DNA from: Thermococcus cleftensis
GTDB lineage: Archaea > Methanobacteriota_B > Thermococci > Thermococcales > Thermococcaceae
DNA: 64,000 nt
Reading direction: 5' to 3'
Assembly: GCF_000265525.1 (NCBI RefSeq)
Contig: NC_018015.1
Span: 718,322 to 782,321, forward strand
Shown: positions 19,223-29,590 of the stretch, piece by piece
Layout: each line of letters starts with the position of its first letter
Numbering within the stretch: position 1 is the stretch's first letter
Translations under genes and position numbers: made by a program
Notes under the pieces: generated by a model
The model's database searches: none
What the model saw: the letters and a program-made list of their open reading frames with translations, nothing else
Told to the model about the DNA's origin: nothing

Positions 19223-20455
19223 TCATCTCCTGGCCACAAACCAGGCGATCACCACGAGAGCAACGGCCACGGCGGGGGTACCAAAGAACGGCACTTGGTT
19301 GACCTCACTGACCGCCGTGAGGTCCGACTTGTACTCCGAGCTTAGGGCGCGGCCGTTATCAGCTTCAAGCCACCCAATTGCGTAGGCCTCGACTGGAGTT
19401 ACAGAAGATACCGCGAGAGATGGATACCTGAAGTTGCCGGAAGAAGGTATTATGGAGAGGGCCCCCAGGATGTCCCCGTTCAAGCCTATCTTAACCAGCT
19501 TGATCACGTACACCAAGTCAGAAGTCTGGTTCTCATAGGCAAAGACCAAGTATGGGGAGGTCTCGTTGGGCACGAGATCCAGATCTCCCCTGACAGAGCT
19601 CCGGGCCCTAGAAAGCTCGACCACCCGACTGTAAGTTCCGGGTGATTGAGGATCGGGTATTTCGATCACCACCCAGGAATAGGGGGAGTAGTACTCCCTG
19701 TACGCCACGAAGAACCCGCCCATTCCCGGAGCGACGCTTACCGCGGATACACGAACAGGAAAGCTTGCGCGGTGAACGCTCGACAGGTTAATGGCACCAC
19801 CCGGGAGAAGTTTAAAGTCGATAAAGGTTAGATTGTAGCTGGATCCGTCGTTCCAGCTCTCTCTGAACGCAACTCCGAAGTATCCGCTCTCCCGGTCGTA
19901 CGCTATTACACTGTAGTGAATCGCACCCTTCCCGGTGTAGAGAAGTCCCCTATCAACGATGTCCCCCGATGCATCAAGAACCGAGTAGTAAAGCTCGTTG
20001 CTGTTGTACTTCTCGTATACCACGACGAAGTATCCTCCTCCATTGGACACGCTAATATAATCGGGCTTTATTACGTCCAGTCGAGTGGTTCTGGTGACTG
20101 TATCACCGTTTGAATCAATGACGCTGTAGTAGATGTAACTGTCGTTCTTGGCCTTCCACACCACAACGTACCTCACAAAGCTATCTTCGACCAAGGAATC
20201 AACGTCCAGCACCACGTTAGAGTTGAGGACGTAAACCCCAGCTACAGAGTCCACGGTAACATTTTTTACCGGATTGTCATCGAGCACTCTGACGAGGGTG
20301 GCGTTCACAAAGGAGCCGTCTCCGCGAACTACTATGTAGTAATCCCCTCCTGGGGCAACCGCTACCGTCTCGGCAGGGCCGATAACGTTATACTCCTCAG
20401 CCGCCACCAGGGGAGAAATGATAAAGATGAGCAACAACAGTGACGCCCATCTCAT
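19223..20455 (-). CDS. Secreted beta-propeller-like protein with VPFFG C-terminal anchor, function unknown
   Basis: A 410-aa protein with a signal peptide (MRWASLLLLIFIISPLVAAE). Its body has repeated beta units, for example YIYYSVIDSNGDTV and ELYYSVLDASGDIV, each followed by a segment of the GGYFVVVYE type, suggesting a propeller. The C-terminus is VNQVPFFGTPAV, a hydrophobic stretch and RR, nearly the same anchor as the preceding protein. It has a TATA-like ATTTTAAGTGG about 30 bp before the ATG and a GGTGGGATATA SD. I do not recognise a named family. It is likely cell-surface and N-glycosylated. Confidence 0.7.
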   Translation of the reverse strand: MRWASLLLLIFIISPLVAAEEYNVIGPAETVAVAPGGDYYIVVRGDGSFVNATLVRVLDDNPVKNVTVDSVAGVYVLNSNVVLDVDSLVEDSFVRYVVVWKAKNDSYIYYSVIDSNGDTVTRTTRLDVIKPDYISVSNGGGYFVVVYEKYNSNELYYSVLDASGDIVDRGLLYTGKGAIHYSVIAYDRESGYFGVAFRESWNDGSSYNLTFIDFKLLPGGAINLSSVHRASFPVRVSAVSVAPGMGGFFVAYREYYSPYSWVVIEIPDPQSPGTYSRVVELSRARSSVRGDLDLVPNETSPYLVFAYENQTSDLVYVIKLVKIGLNGDILGALSIIPSSGNFRYPSLAVSSVTPVEAYAIGWLEADNGRALSSEYKSDLTAVSEVNQVPFFGTPAVAVALVVIAWFVARR

Positions 20456-20515
20456 TATATCCCACCAAATGGGATATTAAGTACCACTTAAAATAATTTC
20501 GTTGGGACAACCTGC

Positions 20516-21997
<1,482 letters not shown>

Positions 21998-22136
21998 TTA
22001 ACGTGAACCTGTCAAGGGTTTTTAAGGGTTTCCTCGGCGATGCCGGCGAGGTATTCGAACGTTTTCAAACCCACAAGCCAGTTTACAAACGTAAATTTTT
22101 TAAGCAGATGCCCATGTCCGTGCACGGTGGTTCGAG

Positions 22137-22214
22137 GTGAAGAGGCTCGTCATAGCACTCTCCTACGCGGCGCCGCTGCTGCTCACCGTCGGCGTCATAG
22201 CCCTGATGATATGA
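22137..22214 (+). CDS. Probable 25-aa single-helix membrane micro-protein
   Basis: A GTG at 22137 opens 25 codons: two basic residues (KR) and then an almost wholly hydrophobic helix, LVIALSYAAPLLLTVGVIAL, ending MI and TGA. A strong TATA-like AATTTTTTAAG lies at about 22094-22104, predicting a transcript start near 22125-22128, and GGTGG at 22127-22131 gives a correctly spaced SD. Promoter, SD and amphipathic start all line up, so I think it is real although it is very short. Function is unknown. Confidence 0.5.
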   Translation: MKRLVIALSYAAPLLLTVGVIALMI

Positions 22215-22319
22215 CAAAATTCGGGGCAGAATCAGGCAGTCCGTTCAACCTTTTACCATTTTTCCGCGTCATTTAGTCACACGTTCAAGGGAAGCACCGG
22301 AAGACTAAAATATCCATCG

Positions 22320-22682
22320 ATGACCACATTTTTCGGTGAACTGCCATGGAAGCCGAAGCGAAGATTATCAACAGGGGGGAGGGCCAAACCCTCCGCTGAG
22401 GTCAGGTCTGGTTTTGAGGAGCTTTTAGGCGAGGTGCTGAAGGAAGGTCTCTTCTGGGCCGCTCTCGGCCGGCCGTCGGAAGTGATGCCGTTTCTCAGGG
22501 GCAAGCTCCTGAGCAACGGCTTCAGCGACAACGCCAGAAGACAGCTGGAGTGGCTCCTGGACGAGCTTGAGCGGTTCTACGAGAGGGTCGCCTGCTGTGG
22601 AAGGGTGGAAGAGAGGCATGTCAGGGCAATCAAGTCCTTCCACAGGGACATAGTCTCGGTGATTTCCTCGGAGAGGGCTTAG
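22320..22682 (+). CDS. Hypothetical protein (120 aa), possible frameshift near the start
   Basis: The open frame 22320-22682 encodes a helical, charged protein (EVRSGFEELLGEVLKEGLF, then RRQLEWLLDELERFYERV) with CC at mid-length. I do not recognise it. The only well-placed SD (GGTGAACTGCC) points to an ATG at 22346, which is one frame off and stops after 17 codons. Losing one G from the G6 run at 22374-22379 would join that start to the long frame as MEAEAKIINRGRAKPSAEV. It is therefore either a leaderless ORF from 22320 or a gene with a one-base shift. Confidence 0.5.
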   Translation: MTTFFGELPWKPKRRLSTGGRAKPSAEVRSGFEELLGEVLKEGLFWAALGRPSEVMPFLRGKLLSNGFSDNARRQLEWLLDELERFYERVACCGRVEERHVRAIKSFHRDIVSVISSERA

Positions 22683-23134
22683 CTTTTTAACCCTTCTTCC
22701 CCACTCCTTTCGGGATGATGAGGGAAGTTTCGTCCGAGCGGTGAGGACACTCGCATGGGCTGACCATAAAGGCCGAAAACCCGTTTAAGGCCTTCTTTGA
22801 CTTCCTGGATTTTTTCTTCTCTGAGAACGCCAATCCGTTTCCTGATTAGGGATTTCTCAAGGGTGAAAACAACGTACGGTTTTATCAGACTGGGCCTCAA
22901 CGGCCTCGTCCCGGCGTAGCGTATAACGTCCCTGTCGGTGATTCCAACGTTGTATTCAGCGAAGCCACTGTTAAGGTTAGACGTTATCTGGAGAACTACG
23001 ATGGCATTCGAAATCCGGTTGAGTTCTTTATTTGACGCAACGAGCGCGGGGCGAAGCTTTCGGCTCGTCAAATCAACAAAAGGAAAATCCACGAGAACTA
23101 TCTCCCACTGAGAAAGCTCACCCTTTGGGTTCAT
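22679..23134 (-). CDS. MazF/PemK-family toxin (endoribonuclease)
   Basis: A 151-aa protein with the MazF/PemK start WEIVLVDFPFVDLTSRKLRPALVAS and a beta-rich body (ITDRDVIRYAGT, LIKPYVVFTLEKSLI). These toxins cleave RNA. ATG 23134 follows GGGGGA, and the start overlaps the upstream RHH antitoxin gene by 17 bp, the normal operon layout. The last 30 or so residues (from FGLYGQPMR) exceed the usual family length and are encoded opposite the C/D sRNA; the tail may be non-conserved read-through. Confidence 0.85.
   Translation of the reverse strand: MNPKGELSQWEIVLVDFPFVDLTSRKLRPALVASNKELNRISNAIVVLQITSNLNSGFAEYNVGITDRDVIRYAGTRPLRPSLIKPYVVFTLEKSLIRKRIGVLREEKIQEVKEGLKRVFGLYGQPMRVSSPLGRNFPHHPERSGEEGLKS
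22712..22766 (+). ncRNA. C/D box sRNA (2'-O-methylation guide)
   Basis: Box C ATGATGA (22715-22721), 12-nt guide, box D' CCGA (22734-22737), 3-nt spacer, box C' GTGAGGA (22741-22747), 12-nt guide, and box D CTGA (22760-22763), closed by GG/CC. The 12-3-12 spacing is the symmetrical layout of archaeal C/D sRNAs that bind L7Ae, Nop5 and fibrillarin. The D' guide GGGAAGTTTCGT predicts a target ACGAAACTTCCC (methylated at the fifth base, A). The D guide CACTCGCATGGG predicts CCCATGCGAGTG (methylated at T/U). The targets were not matched to rRNA or tRNA here. It lies antisense to the mazF 3' end. Confidence 0.75.
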
Positions 23135-23387
23135 AGGGAACTCCCCCAACATCGTCCCAGTATTCGTCGGCCTCGCTCTCCCAGTCCTCCCTGAGGATTT
23201 CCTCGACGGCCCTGAGGTACCCTTTAATTTCGGAATCTTCAACGGACCTTCTCCTGAGCAGAAAATCCCTGAGGGCCTCTTTTATTATCTCACTCCTGTT
23301 CGAGTAAAAGCCTTCCTCAATAAGCCTGTCCATTCTCTCGGCAAGTCCCTTGGGTATTCTCGCGGAGACCTTAACGGTTGTCGCCAT
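23118..23387 (-). CDS. Ribbon-helix-helix antitoxin (CopG/ParD-like)
   Basis: An 89-aa protein: an N-terminal RHH DNA-binding domain (TTVKVSARIPKGLAERMDRL, then SNRSEIIKEALRDFL) and an acidic C-terminal tail (WESEADEYWDDVGG) of the kind that wraps a toxin. ATG 23387 follows GGTGGACAAA. A reverse-strand TATA-like CCTTTTTATTG lies about 30-40 bp upstream, close to the promoter of the divergent helicase. It probably binds MazF and represses this operon. Confidence 0.87.
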   Translation of the reverse strand: MATTVKVSARIPKGLAERMDRLIEEGFYSNRSEIIKEALRDFLLRRRSVEDSEIKGYLRAVEEILREDWESEADEYWDDVGGVPYEPKG

Positions 23388-23477
23388 TTTGTCCACCTAT
23401 GCCTCCATTTGTCCGACACAATAAAAAGGTTTCCCAATCCTTTAAAAAGGAGGCTCCTAGCTCAGAAGGGGAAGAAG

Positions 23478-25460
23478 ATGACGGAAAACGAAACCCTCAC
23501 GAAGTTCATCTCTCACCTCAAGGTCCTCATCGAGATGGAGAGGAAGGCCGAGATAGAGGCGATGAGGGCTGAAATGAGGCGGCTTAGCGGGCGCGAGAGG
23601 GAGAAGGTGGGCAGGACGATCCTTGGCCTCAACGGCAAGGTCGTTGGCGAGGAGCTTGGCTACTTCCTCGTCAAATACGGACGCGACAGGGAGATAAAGA
23701 CCGAGATAAGCGTCGGTGACCTTGTGGTTGTGAGCAAGAGGGACCCCCTCAAGAGCGACCTGATCGGGACGGTCGTGGAGAAGGGGAAGCGCTTCATAAC
23801 CGTGGCTTTGGAAACGGTCCCGGAGTGGGCGCTGAAGGGTGTCCGTCTCGACCTCTACGCCAACGACATAACCTTTAAGAGATGGCTTGAGAACCTGGAC
23901 AGCCTGAGGGAGAGCGGGAGGAAAGCCTTGGAGCTCTACCTCGGTTTGAGAGAGCCTGAGGAGAGCGAGGAAATCGATTTTACCCCCTTTGACAGAAACC
24001 TGAACGCGAGCCAGAGGAAAGCTGTGGCGAGGGCTTTGGGTAGCGATGACTTCTTCCTGATTCACGGACCGTTCGGAACGGGAAAAACGAGGACGCTCGT
24101 CGAGCTGATACGGCAGGAAGTAGCGCGGGGGAACAAGGTCTTGGCGACCGCCGAGAGCAACGTGGCGGTGGACAACCTTGTTGAGCGCTTGGCCAATTCC
24201 GGGTTAAAGGTCGTGCGCATCGGCCACCCGAGCAGGGTCTCTAAGAATCTCCACGAGACGACCCTGGCTTACCTCATAACCCGGCACGAGCTGTACGGTG
24301 AGCTGAGGGAGCTTCGCGTCATCGGCCAGAACCTCGCTGAAAAGCGCGACACCTTCACGAAGCCATCTCCAAAGTACAGGCGGGGGCTGAGCGACAGGGA
24401 AATCCTCAGGCTGGCCTCTAAAGGAATCGGGACGAGGGGTGTTCCAGCCCGCCTGATCCGCGAGATGGCGGAGTGGATTAAAATCAACCGGCAGGTTCAG
24501 AAGACCTTCGATGATGCCAGAAAGCTCGAGGAGAGGATAGCGCGGGAGATCATAAGGGAAGCGGACGTCGTTCTGACGACGAACTCTTCAGCCGGCCTTG
24601 AGGTCGTTGACTACGGCTCCTACGATGTCGCGGTAATAGACGAGGCGACGCAGGCGACGATACCGAGCGTGCTCATTCCGATAAACCGCGCGAGGCGCTT
24701 CGTCCTGGCTGGAGACCACAAGCAGCTGCCACCAACGATACTCAGCGAGAAGGCGAAGGAGCTGGGTAAGACCCTCTTCGAGGGCCTGATCGAGCGCTAT
24801 CCTGAGAAAAGCGAGATGCTTACCGTCCAGTACAGAATGAACGAACGCTTGATGAGGTTTCCAAGCAGGGAGTTCTACGACGGCAGAATAGAGGCCGACG
24901 AGAGCGTGAGGAGCATAACACTGGTGGATTTGGGCGTGGAGTCGCCTGATGAGGGCGATGTCTGGGCCGAAGTCCTCAAGCCCGGGAACGTGCTGGTTTT
25001 CATAGACACAGCCAGGCGGGAGAACCGCTTCGAGAGGCAGCGCTATGGAAGTGAGAGCAGAGAGAACCCGCTTGAGGCCCGGCTCGTTAGGGAGGCGATT
25101 GAAAGGCTGTTGAAGCTCGGCGTTAGGTCCGAGTGGATAGGTGTGATTACCCCCTACGACGACCAGCGGGACCTCATAAGCTCGCTCCTGCCCGAGGAAG
25201 TCGAAGTTAAAACTGTTGACGGCTACCAGGGGCGCGAGAAGGAGGTAATCGTTCTCTCCTTCGTCCGCTCGAACAAGCGTGGGGAGCTCGGCTTCCTGAA
25301 GGACTTGAGGCGCTTGAACGTCTCGCTGACGAGGGCTAAGAGGAAGCTGATTTTGATAGGCGATTCCTCGACTCTAAGCGCACACGCGACCTACAAGAGG
25401 CTGGTGGAGTTCGTGAGAGAGCGGGAGACGGTGGTTGATACCAACGAGCTGGAGGTGTGA
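23478..25460 (+). CDS. Superfamily 1B (Upf1/SMUBP-2-like) helicase
   Basis: A 660-aa helicase with an N-terminal beta-barrel region ([14 protein letters not shown]), a Q-type [13 protein letters not shown], Walker [10 protein letters not shown] near 222, [11 protein letters not shown], Walker [40 protein letters not shown] and [12 protein letters not shown]. The family unwinds DNA or RNA 5'-3'. ATG 23478 follows GGGGAAGAAG and a TATA-like CCTTTAAAAAGG at about 23440; the longer frame from 23409 would cross it. It is followed after 3 bp by taw3, so the two are co-transcribed. Confidence 0.92.
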   Translation: MTENETLTKFISHLKVLIEMERKAEIEAMRAEMRRLSGREREKVGRTILGLNGKVVGEELGYFLVKYGRDREIKTEISVGDLVVVSKRDPLKSDLIGTVVEKGKRFITVALETVPEWALKGVRLDLYANDITFKRWLENLDSLRESGRKALELYLGLREPEESEEIDFTPFDRNLNASQRKAVARALGSDDFFLIHGPFGTGKTRTLVELIRQEVARGNKVLATAESNVAVDNLVERLANSGLKVVRIGHPSRVSKNLHETTLAYLITRHELYGELRELRVIGQNLAEKRDTFTKPSPKYRRGLSDREILRLASKGIGTRGVPARLIREMAEWIKINRQVQKTFDDARKLEERIAREIIREADVVLTTNSSAGLEVVDYGSYDVAVIDEATQATIPSVLIPINRARRFVLAGDHKQLPPTILSEKAKELGKTLFEGLIERYPEKSEMLTVQYRMNERLMRFPSREFYDGRIEADESVRSITLVDLGVESPDEGDVWAEVLKPGNVLVFIDTARRENRFERQRYGSESRENPLEARLVREAIERLLKLGVRSEWIGVITPYDDQRDLISSLLPEEVEVKTVDGYQGREKEVIVLSFVRSNKRGELGFLKDLRRLNVSLTRAKRKLILIGDSSTLSAHATYKRLVEFVRERETVVDTNELEV

Positions 25461-25463
25461 AGA

Positions 25464-26051
25464 ATGTTCCTCTATACGAAAAACTTCGACGAGCAGAAGG
25501 CTAAAGCAATGGAGGGCCTGAGGAAGGCTTTGGCCGAGAACAAGGTTGATGAGGACATAATACCCCTTCTGGAGAAGCTCAACGCCCTTGAGAACTACTT
25601 CACGACGAGCTCATGCTCGGGCAGGATTTCGGTCATGGAGATGCCCCACTTCGGCGACAAGGTCAATTCCGTCTGGCTCGGCAAGTGGCACCGCGAGGTT
25701 AACGTTGGGGAGGTTTTCGATGCCATAGAAAGGCACTCCAGCGGTCAGCTCTGGTTCCTCGTGAGGAGTCCGATTCTTCACGTCGGCGCGAGGACGATGG
25801 AGGACGCGGTTAGACTGCTCAACCTCGCGATAGGCCTCGGCTTCAAGTACAGCAACATAAAGAGCGTCAGCCACAGGAAGCTCCTCGTTGAGATTCGCTC
25901 GACGGAGAGGATGGACGTCCCGCTCGGCGAGGACGGCGAGTTATGGGTGAGCGAGGATTACATCGAGAGAATCGTGGCCATAGCGAACGACCAGCTGAGG
26001 CGCTTCAAGGGGAAGCTCAAGAGGCTGGAGGAAGAGATTGGGAAATTATAA
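25464..26051 (+). CDS. taw3: tRNA(Phe) wyosine-pathway N4-methyltransferase Taw3
   Basis: Taw3 (TYW3) methylates N4 of the tricyclic base during wyosine formation at position 37 of tRNA-Phe, using S-adenosylmethionine. The 195-aa protein has the signature TTSSCSGRISVMEMP near 47-61, LWFLVRSPILHVGARTMEDA, then IGLGFKYSNIKS and LLVEIRSTERMDVPLG. The SD is GGAGGTGTGAAG. The C-terminal helix is highly charged. Coupling with a helicase gene may be chance or may reflect shared RNA work. Confidence 0.92.
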   Translation: MFLYTKNFDEQKAKAMEGLRKALAENKVDEDIIPLLEKLNALENYFTTSSCSGRISVMEMPHFGDKVNSVWLGKWHREVNVGEVFDAIERHSSGQLWFLVRSPILHVGARTMEDAVRLLNLAIGLGFKYSNIKSVSHRKLLVEIRSTERMDVPLGEDGELWVSEDYIERIVAIANDQLRRFKGKLKRLEEEIGKL

Positions 26052-26068
26052 CAACGCCACTTTGCCAC

Positions 26069-26862
26069 CTAATGAGAATGAACCCATATGAGCGTCTTCA
26101 GCAGAGTGTAGGCGATGAGCAGGACAATGGGCGGTAGGAGTAAAAGGTCGAGCCTTCTCCTCCGGGGATAAACCAGCATTCCAAAGAGAGCATATAGAAC
26201 GTTCAAACCAGAGAGCAACAGGACGTACCGATACCCCCTCGGGTCTTCGCTGTAGAAATGCAGAATAGGGCGTATCGCCTCAACGCGAACATCAGAATAA
26301 TTTGCAACCAAACCCACCGCAACCAAGGAAATGAGTGCGACGAGAGAACCAAGGAGAATCTCCCTGGAACCCGGAGAGGAGTCCTTTCCAACGAAACGCG
26401 CGTAGAGAAAGACGGGGAAGTCTATAAACAGCACCGCTATTGCCAGAAACACAGGAACACAAATCATCACACATCACAACAAAGTTGATAACGTAAATAA
26501 CGCCCCTCTCAAATCCCATATCCACAAGGGCCGTGCTGAGGGAACCCCACATCAGGATTACGAAAGCGATATCCTTTGCTGAATCTTGTATAACCCCCAA
26601 TGTCCGTCTCATCAATAACCCGAAGAAGCTCCCTAAATCCAAACTTTGAATTACGCTCCCTCTCAAGACGCCTTTTGAATATGAAAAAGGCTATAGCAAG
26701 CGCGATGAAGAAGGAAACGACCGCCGTTATCAGTCCGGAGAGTGTAATAGTCATCTTCTGTGATGGAACACGCGGACGAAAATAGAACAGCCCCCACAGA
26801 GCCATCCAAATCACCAACGGAACCAGTATAGCTTCCAGCATCAACTTTCGCCCAGGCTTCAT
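26069..26862 (-). pseudogene. Frameshifted polytopic membrane protein (paralogue of 27630-28424)
   Basis: Three reading-frame pieces together match the intact 264-aa paralogue end to end. The first runs from ATG 26862 (GGGGGTGTTTAAG SD) to FRELLRVIDETDI. The second reads GVIQDSAKDIAFVILMWGS to INFVVMC. The third reads MMICVPVFLAIAVLFIDF to the end and has the shared PRRRR motif. The shifts are a G5 run (plus-strand C5 at 26594-26598) and a point near 26468-26478; each needs removal of one base. About eight membrane spans are expected if restored. Function is unknown, and the gene is last in the cluster headed by the Cys-rich precursor at 28482-29542. Confidence 0.75.
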
Positions 26863-26880
26863 CTTAAACACCCCCAACGT

Positions 26881-27596
26881 TCAACGTTTCAACAATGCCC
26901 AGACGACGAAGAGCATGGCCACTGCAAGTGAAAGCAGAACAATCGCAAGAATCCTCCTTCCAACTCTGCGCGAGAGATAAACCCCCAAAAGCCAAACAGG
27001 GTGTTTAGGATTGAGAGAATCAGGAACTTTTCGGCGTTCACAACCACGGCGGTGAATACTTCCAGAATTTCCTTCGGGTAGTTCTGGGTTGCAAAATAAC
27101 GGGAGACGACCCATATTGGAGGAATTGCGAGAGCTGAGGCAAGGGACGTTTTACCAATGCCCTCAAAGACGTACTCTGCTCTTTTACTCTTGAGAAAGTA
27201 CAACGGGAGAGCTACAATCCACACCACCATCGTGGCGAAGACCGGATACATCACTACCATAAGAAAAGCCAGGCCAACGAACGCCATTATGGCAAGGAAA
27301 ACATCGTGAAACCCCAGGAGAAACGTGCTGAAAATTCCCCAGAGAATGAGGTGATGGGCTATGCATTCCTGTACATCGTGCTTTAGGTACCCGATGTCAC
27401 TTTTCCCGTATCCATGCTTCTCTAGAATGCGGGCTAGGAAGAAGACCATTGAAGCTACCATGAGGACAAAAAGAAGGATCGTACTAAGAACCCATTCACG
27501 GGTTATGAGGCCGAGTTTCACCCAGGCGAAGCCAAACAGCACCGCGGAGAGCACCACAGGAAAAATGAAGATCTTAAAAATAATTTTTCTCCCCAT
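26881..27596 (-). pseudogene. Frameshifted polytopic membrane protein, second paralogue
   Basis: From ATG 27596 (GGTGGTCTCA SD) the frame encodes about eight membrane spans with LILWGIFSTFLL, comparable to LIWGAFSSGVL in the intact paralogue. After FLILSILNTLFGFWG the frame fails at a G5 run (plus-strand C5, 26982-26986). One extra G gives VYLSRRVGRRILAI and a normal end at 26881, matching the paralogue's ILPRRRRAGLL. It starts 33 bp after the intact paralogue and ends 18 bp before the third copy. It may be decayed, phase-variable or a sequencing error. Confidence 0.7.
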
Positions 27597-27629
27597 TGAG
27601 ACCACCGGGGCTTTTTTGATAAATCCGAA

Positions 27630-28424
27630 CTACAATGAGTGCAGTTGGATAAAAACCTTTATCAGTATGGGGACGAGGGCGAGGGCAATCAGCAGGAGCA
27701 TTAAAAGGCCAGCCCTTCTCCTTCTAGGCAGGATTAGAATTCCGACAAGGCCGTACAGGATATTCAAGGCTGACAGCAACTGGAGGTTTGCATATAAGTC
27801 CCTGTTTACGTAGAATTTTAAGAGAGAGCGGAATAGCCCAATTTCCGAGGCCCCAAGATGTGAGGCCATACAACTCAGGAGAACCAGAGAACCCCCAGAA
27901 ACCAGCGAAATCAGCAGGATTTCCTTGAAGATGGGCGAGAGCCGTTTTCCAGTTAAACTTTCATAGAGCATCAAAGGCACGTCCATGAGCAATACCACCA
28001 TAGAGATGATTAACAAGAGCCCGACAGTTATAAAAACCAGTGCAAAGTCAATAGCGAGTATTATCCCTTTCTTAGGACCATTAATCAGAACCCCTGAACT
28101 AAAAGCACCCCATATTAAAATAGCACGAAAAATTCCTGACGTCAAATCATTGATAATCTCCGGGTCAGCCTTCTCAAGAACTTGGGGGAGCTCTTTAAAT
28201 TTGAGGTCGGTATAACCCACTTTTCTCAGGCGCTTTTTGAGCACAAGGGCAATAAAAGCCAGCACAAGTAATAGGGAAACCACCGTTGTAATCAGCCAGG
28301 AAACGTTGAAATTCTCACGCTGAATACCAGATGTTGGGCGAATATAGAGAAACAACCATATAACTACCCACGCCACCAGTGGAACTATTACAGCCTCCAT
28401 TACCGACCTTTTTCCGAATTTCAT
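27630..28424 (-). CDS. Polytopic membrane protein, intact member of a three-gene paralogous set
   Basis: A 264-aa protein with about eight predicted membrane helices, a cytoplasmic basic loop (VLKKRLRKVGYTDLKFKEL) and a conserved LYGLVGILILPRRRRAG near the C-terminus. ATG 28424 follows GGGGGATTCAAAA. The two genes after it are frameshifted paralogues, and the gene before it is a Cys-rich secreted precursor 57 bp upstream. I do not recognise a Pfam family. Its place suggests an export or self-protection role for the Cys-rich product, which is inference only. Confidence 0.7.
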   Translation of the reverse strand: MKFGKRSVMEAVIVPLVAWVVIWLFLYIRPTSGIQRENFNVSWLITTVVSLLLVLAFIALVLKKRLRKVGYTDLKFKELPQVLEKADPEIINDLTSGIFRAILIWGAFSSGVLINGPKKGIILAIDFALVFITVGLLLIISMVVLLMDVPLMLYESLTGKRLSPIFKEILLISLVSGGSLVLLSCMASHLGASEIGLFRSLLKFYVNRDLYANLQLLSALNILYGLVGILILPRRRRAGLLMLLLIALALVPILIKVFIQLHSL

Positions 28425-28481
28425 TTTTGAATCCCCCACAATGCTCTGATTCTGGAGAATTAAAAAATGAGGGGCTCAAGA

Positions 28482-29542
28482 CTATGAGAATATAGTATCA
28501 CAAATCTGGGGACAAATCATTGGAGCAAAAACTGCTGCACAGGCATCCGCGCAAACGCTTCCCAATATTCCACATCTACTTGCACAAATTCTCTTTAGTA
28601 TCTCTGAACATCCAGCAGAGCAACTTCCTCCTTTTACAATGCTAGACCAGAAGTCCTCACCACACGTAGAGGCACAAAGACCCGAGCATATAAACCCCCC
28701 TGCAAAGCATATAATCGAGAGTACTCCTCCACTACTGCCTGCTGCAGCTATACAGACAAGGTAAAAAGTCCAGTGCATGACAAGTCGCAGAGATGAACGC
28801 ACGCTGAGTAGTCATCGATGACTATAGCATACCCTAAGTTTGCTTTTCCATTGTACTCAGGAAGCTTAAGCCTCACTAGGTGCGAAAGGTGCCTTAACTC
28901 GTAAGCACTCCTGCCCCAAATCCAGTTCGTCTCATCACCCCTGGGGAGCTTCATGAGAACCTTGTTCAGAGTCCAGTAGTAATCTGAAAGCGTGAGATTA
29001 CCAATTACCAGTACAGTATCCCCAACAGGAACTGCCCTGCTCTCATCATCAGGAGCGATGTTCATTCCAGTAACAAAAGCCCTGTACTCTCCAGTTTTAG
29101 GGTCAGTTAGGATTTCAGTGATTAGCGTAAAATTATACTGACTCCTCTCGGCTCTATAAACAAGGTTGTATATGGTGTAGTTAAAGGTGGCATTGTAAGC
29201 AGTAACCTTGATGAACAACAACTGTTCATGATTCCTTGTCATGTTGTACAGAGTGGTTATCGAAACATTAACGTGATCGCTCGTATTAAAAGCACCACAA
29301 GAACTGGCGTTCTGGCAAGCGCAGGGAGAATGCGTCAAATTAGTGAAGTTTAATGTTGCATTCACCCACGTGACGTTCATCTGAAGCTTACCATTCTCAT
29401 CGTACCAAGCAACCACCGCCCTCCTAAAGGTTATGCTGGCGTTGTTAGTGCTCATTGCCATGGCCTGTGGAGCGGCAATCAACTGCAGGCTCAGCACCAT
29501 AAAGACCAGAAACACGCCGAACGTCGCCTTTCTCCAGTTCAT
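28482..29542 (-). pseudogene. Frameshifted secreted precursor with C-terminal CX3C cysteine array
   Basis: From ATG 29542 (GGTGGTGGCC SD) the frame encodes a signal peptide (about 1-30) and a sequon-rich domain with FRRAVVAWYDENGKLQ, shared with the gene at 30669-31697. It then enters a Cys-rich tail and stops at 28748. Inserting one T in the T5 run (plus-strand A5, 28764-28768) joins it to the second frame, ending at 28482. The restored tail has 16 Cys with eight CX3C units (CVHLC, CDLSC, CSGLC, CASTC, CSAGC, CASRC, CADAC, CPQIC). Without the shift the tail keeps only three Cys. Confidence 0.75.
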
Positions 29543-29590
29543 GGCCACCACCTGGCCAGTTGATTCTAATTTTTACTAGTTGGATTAGTT

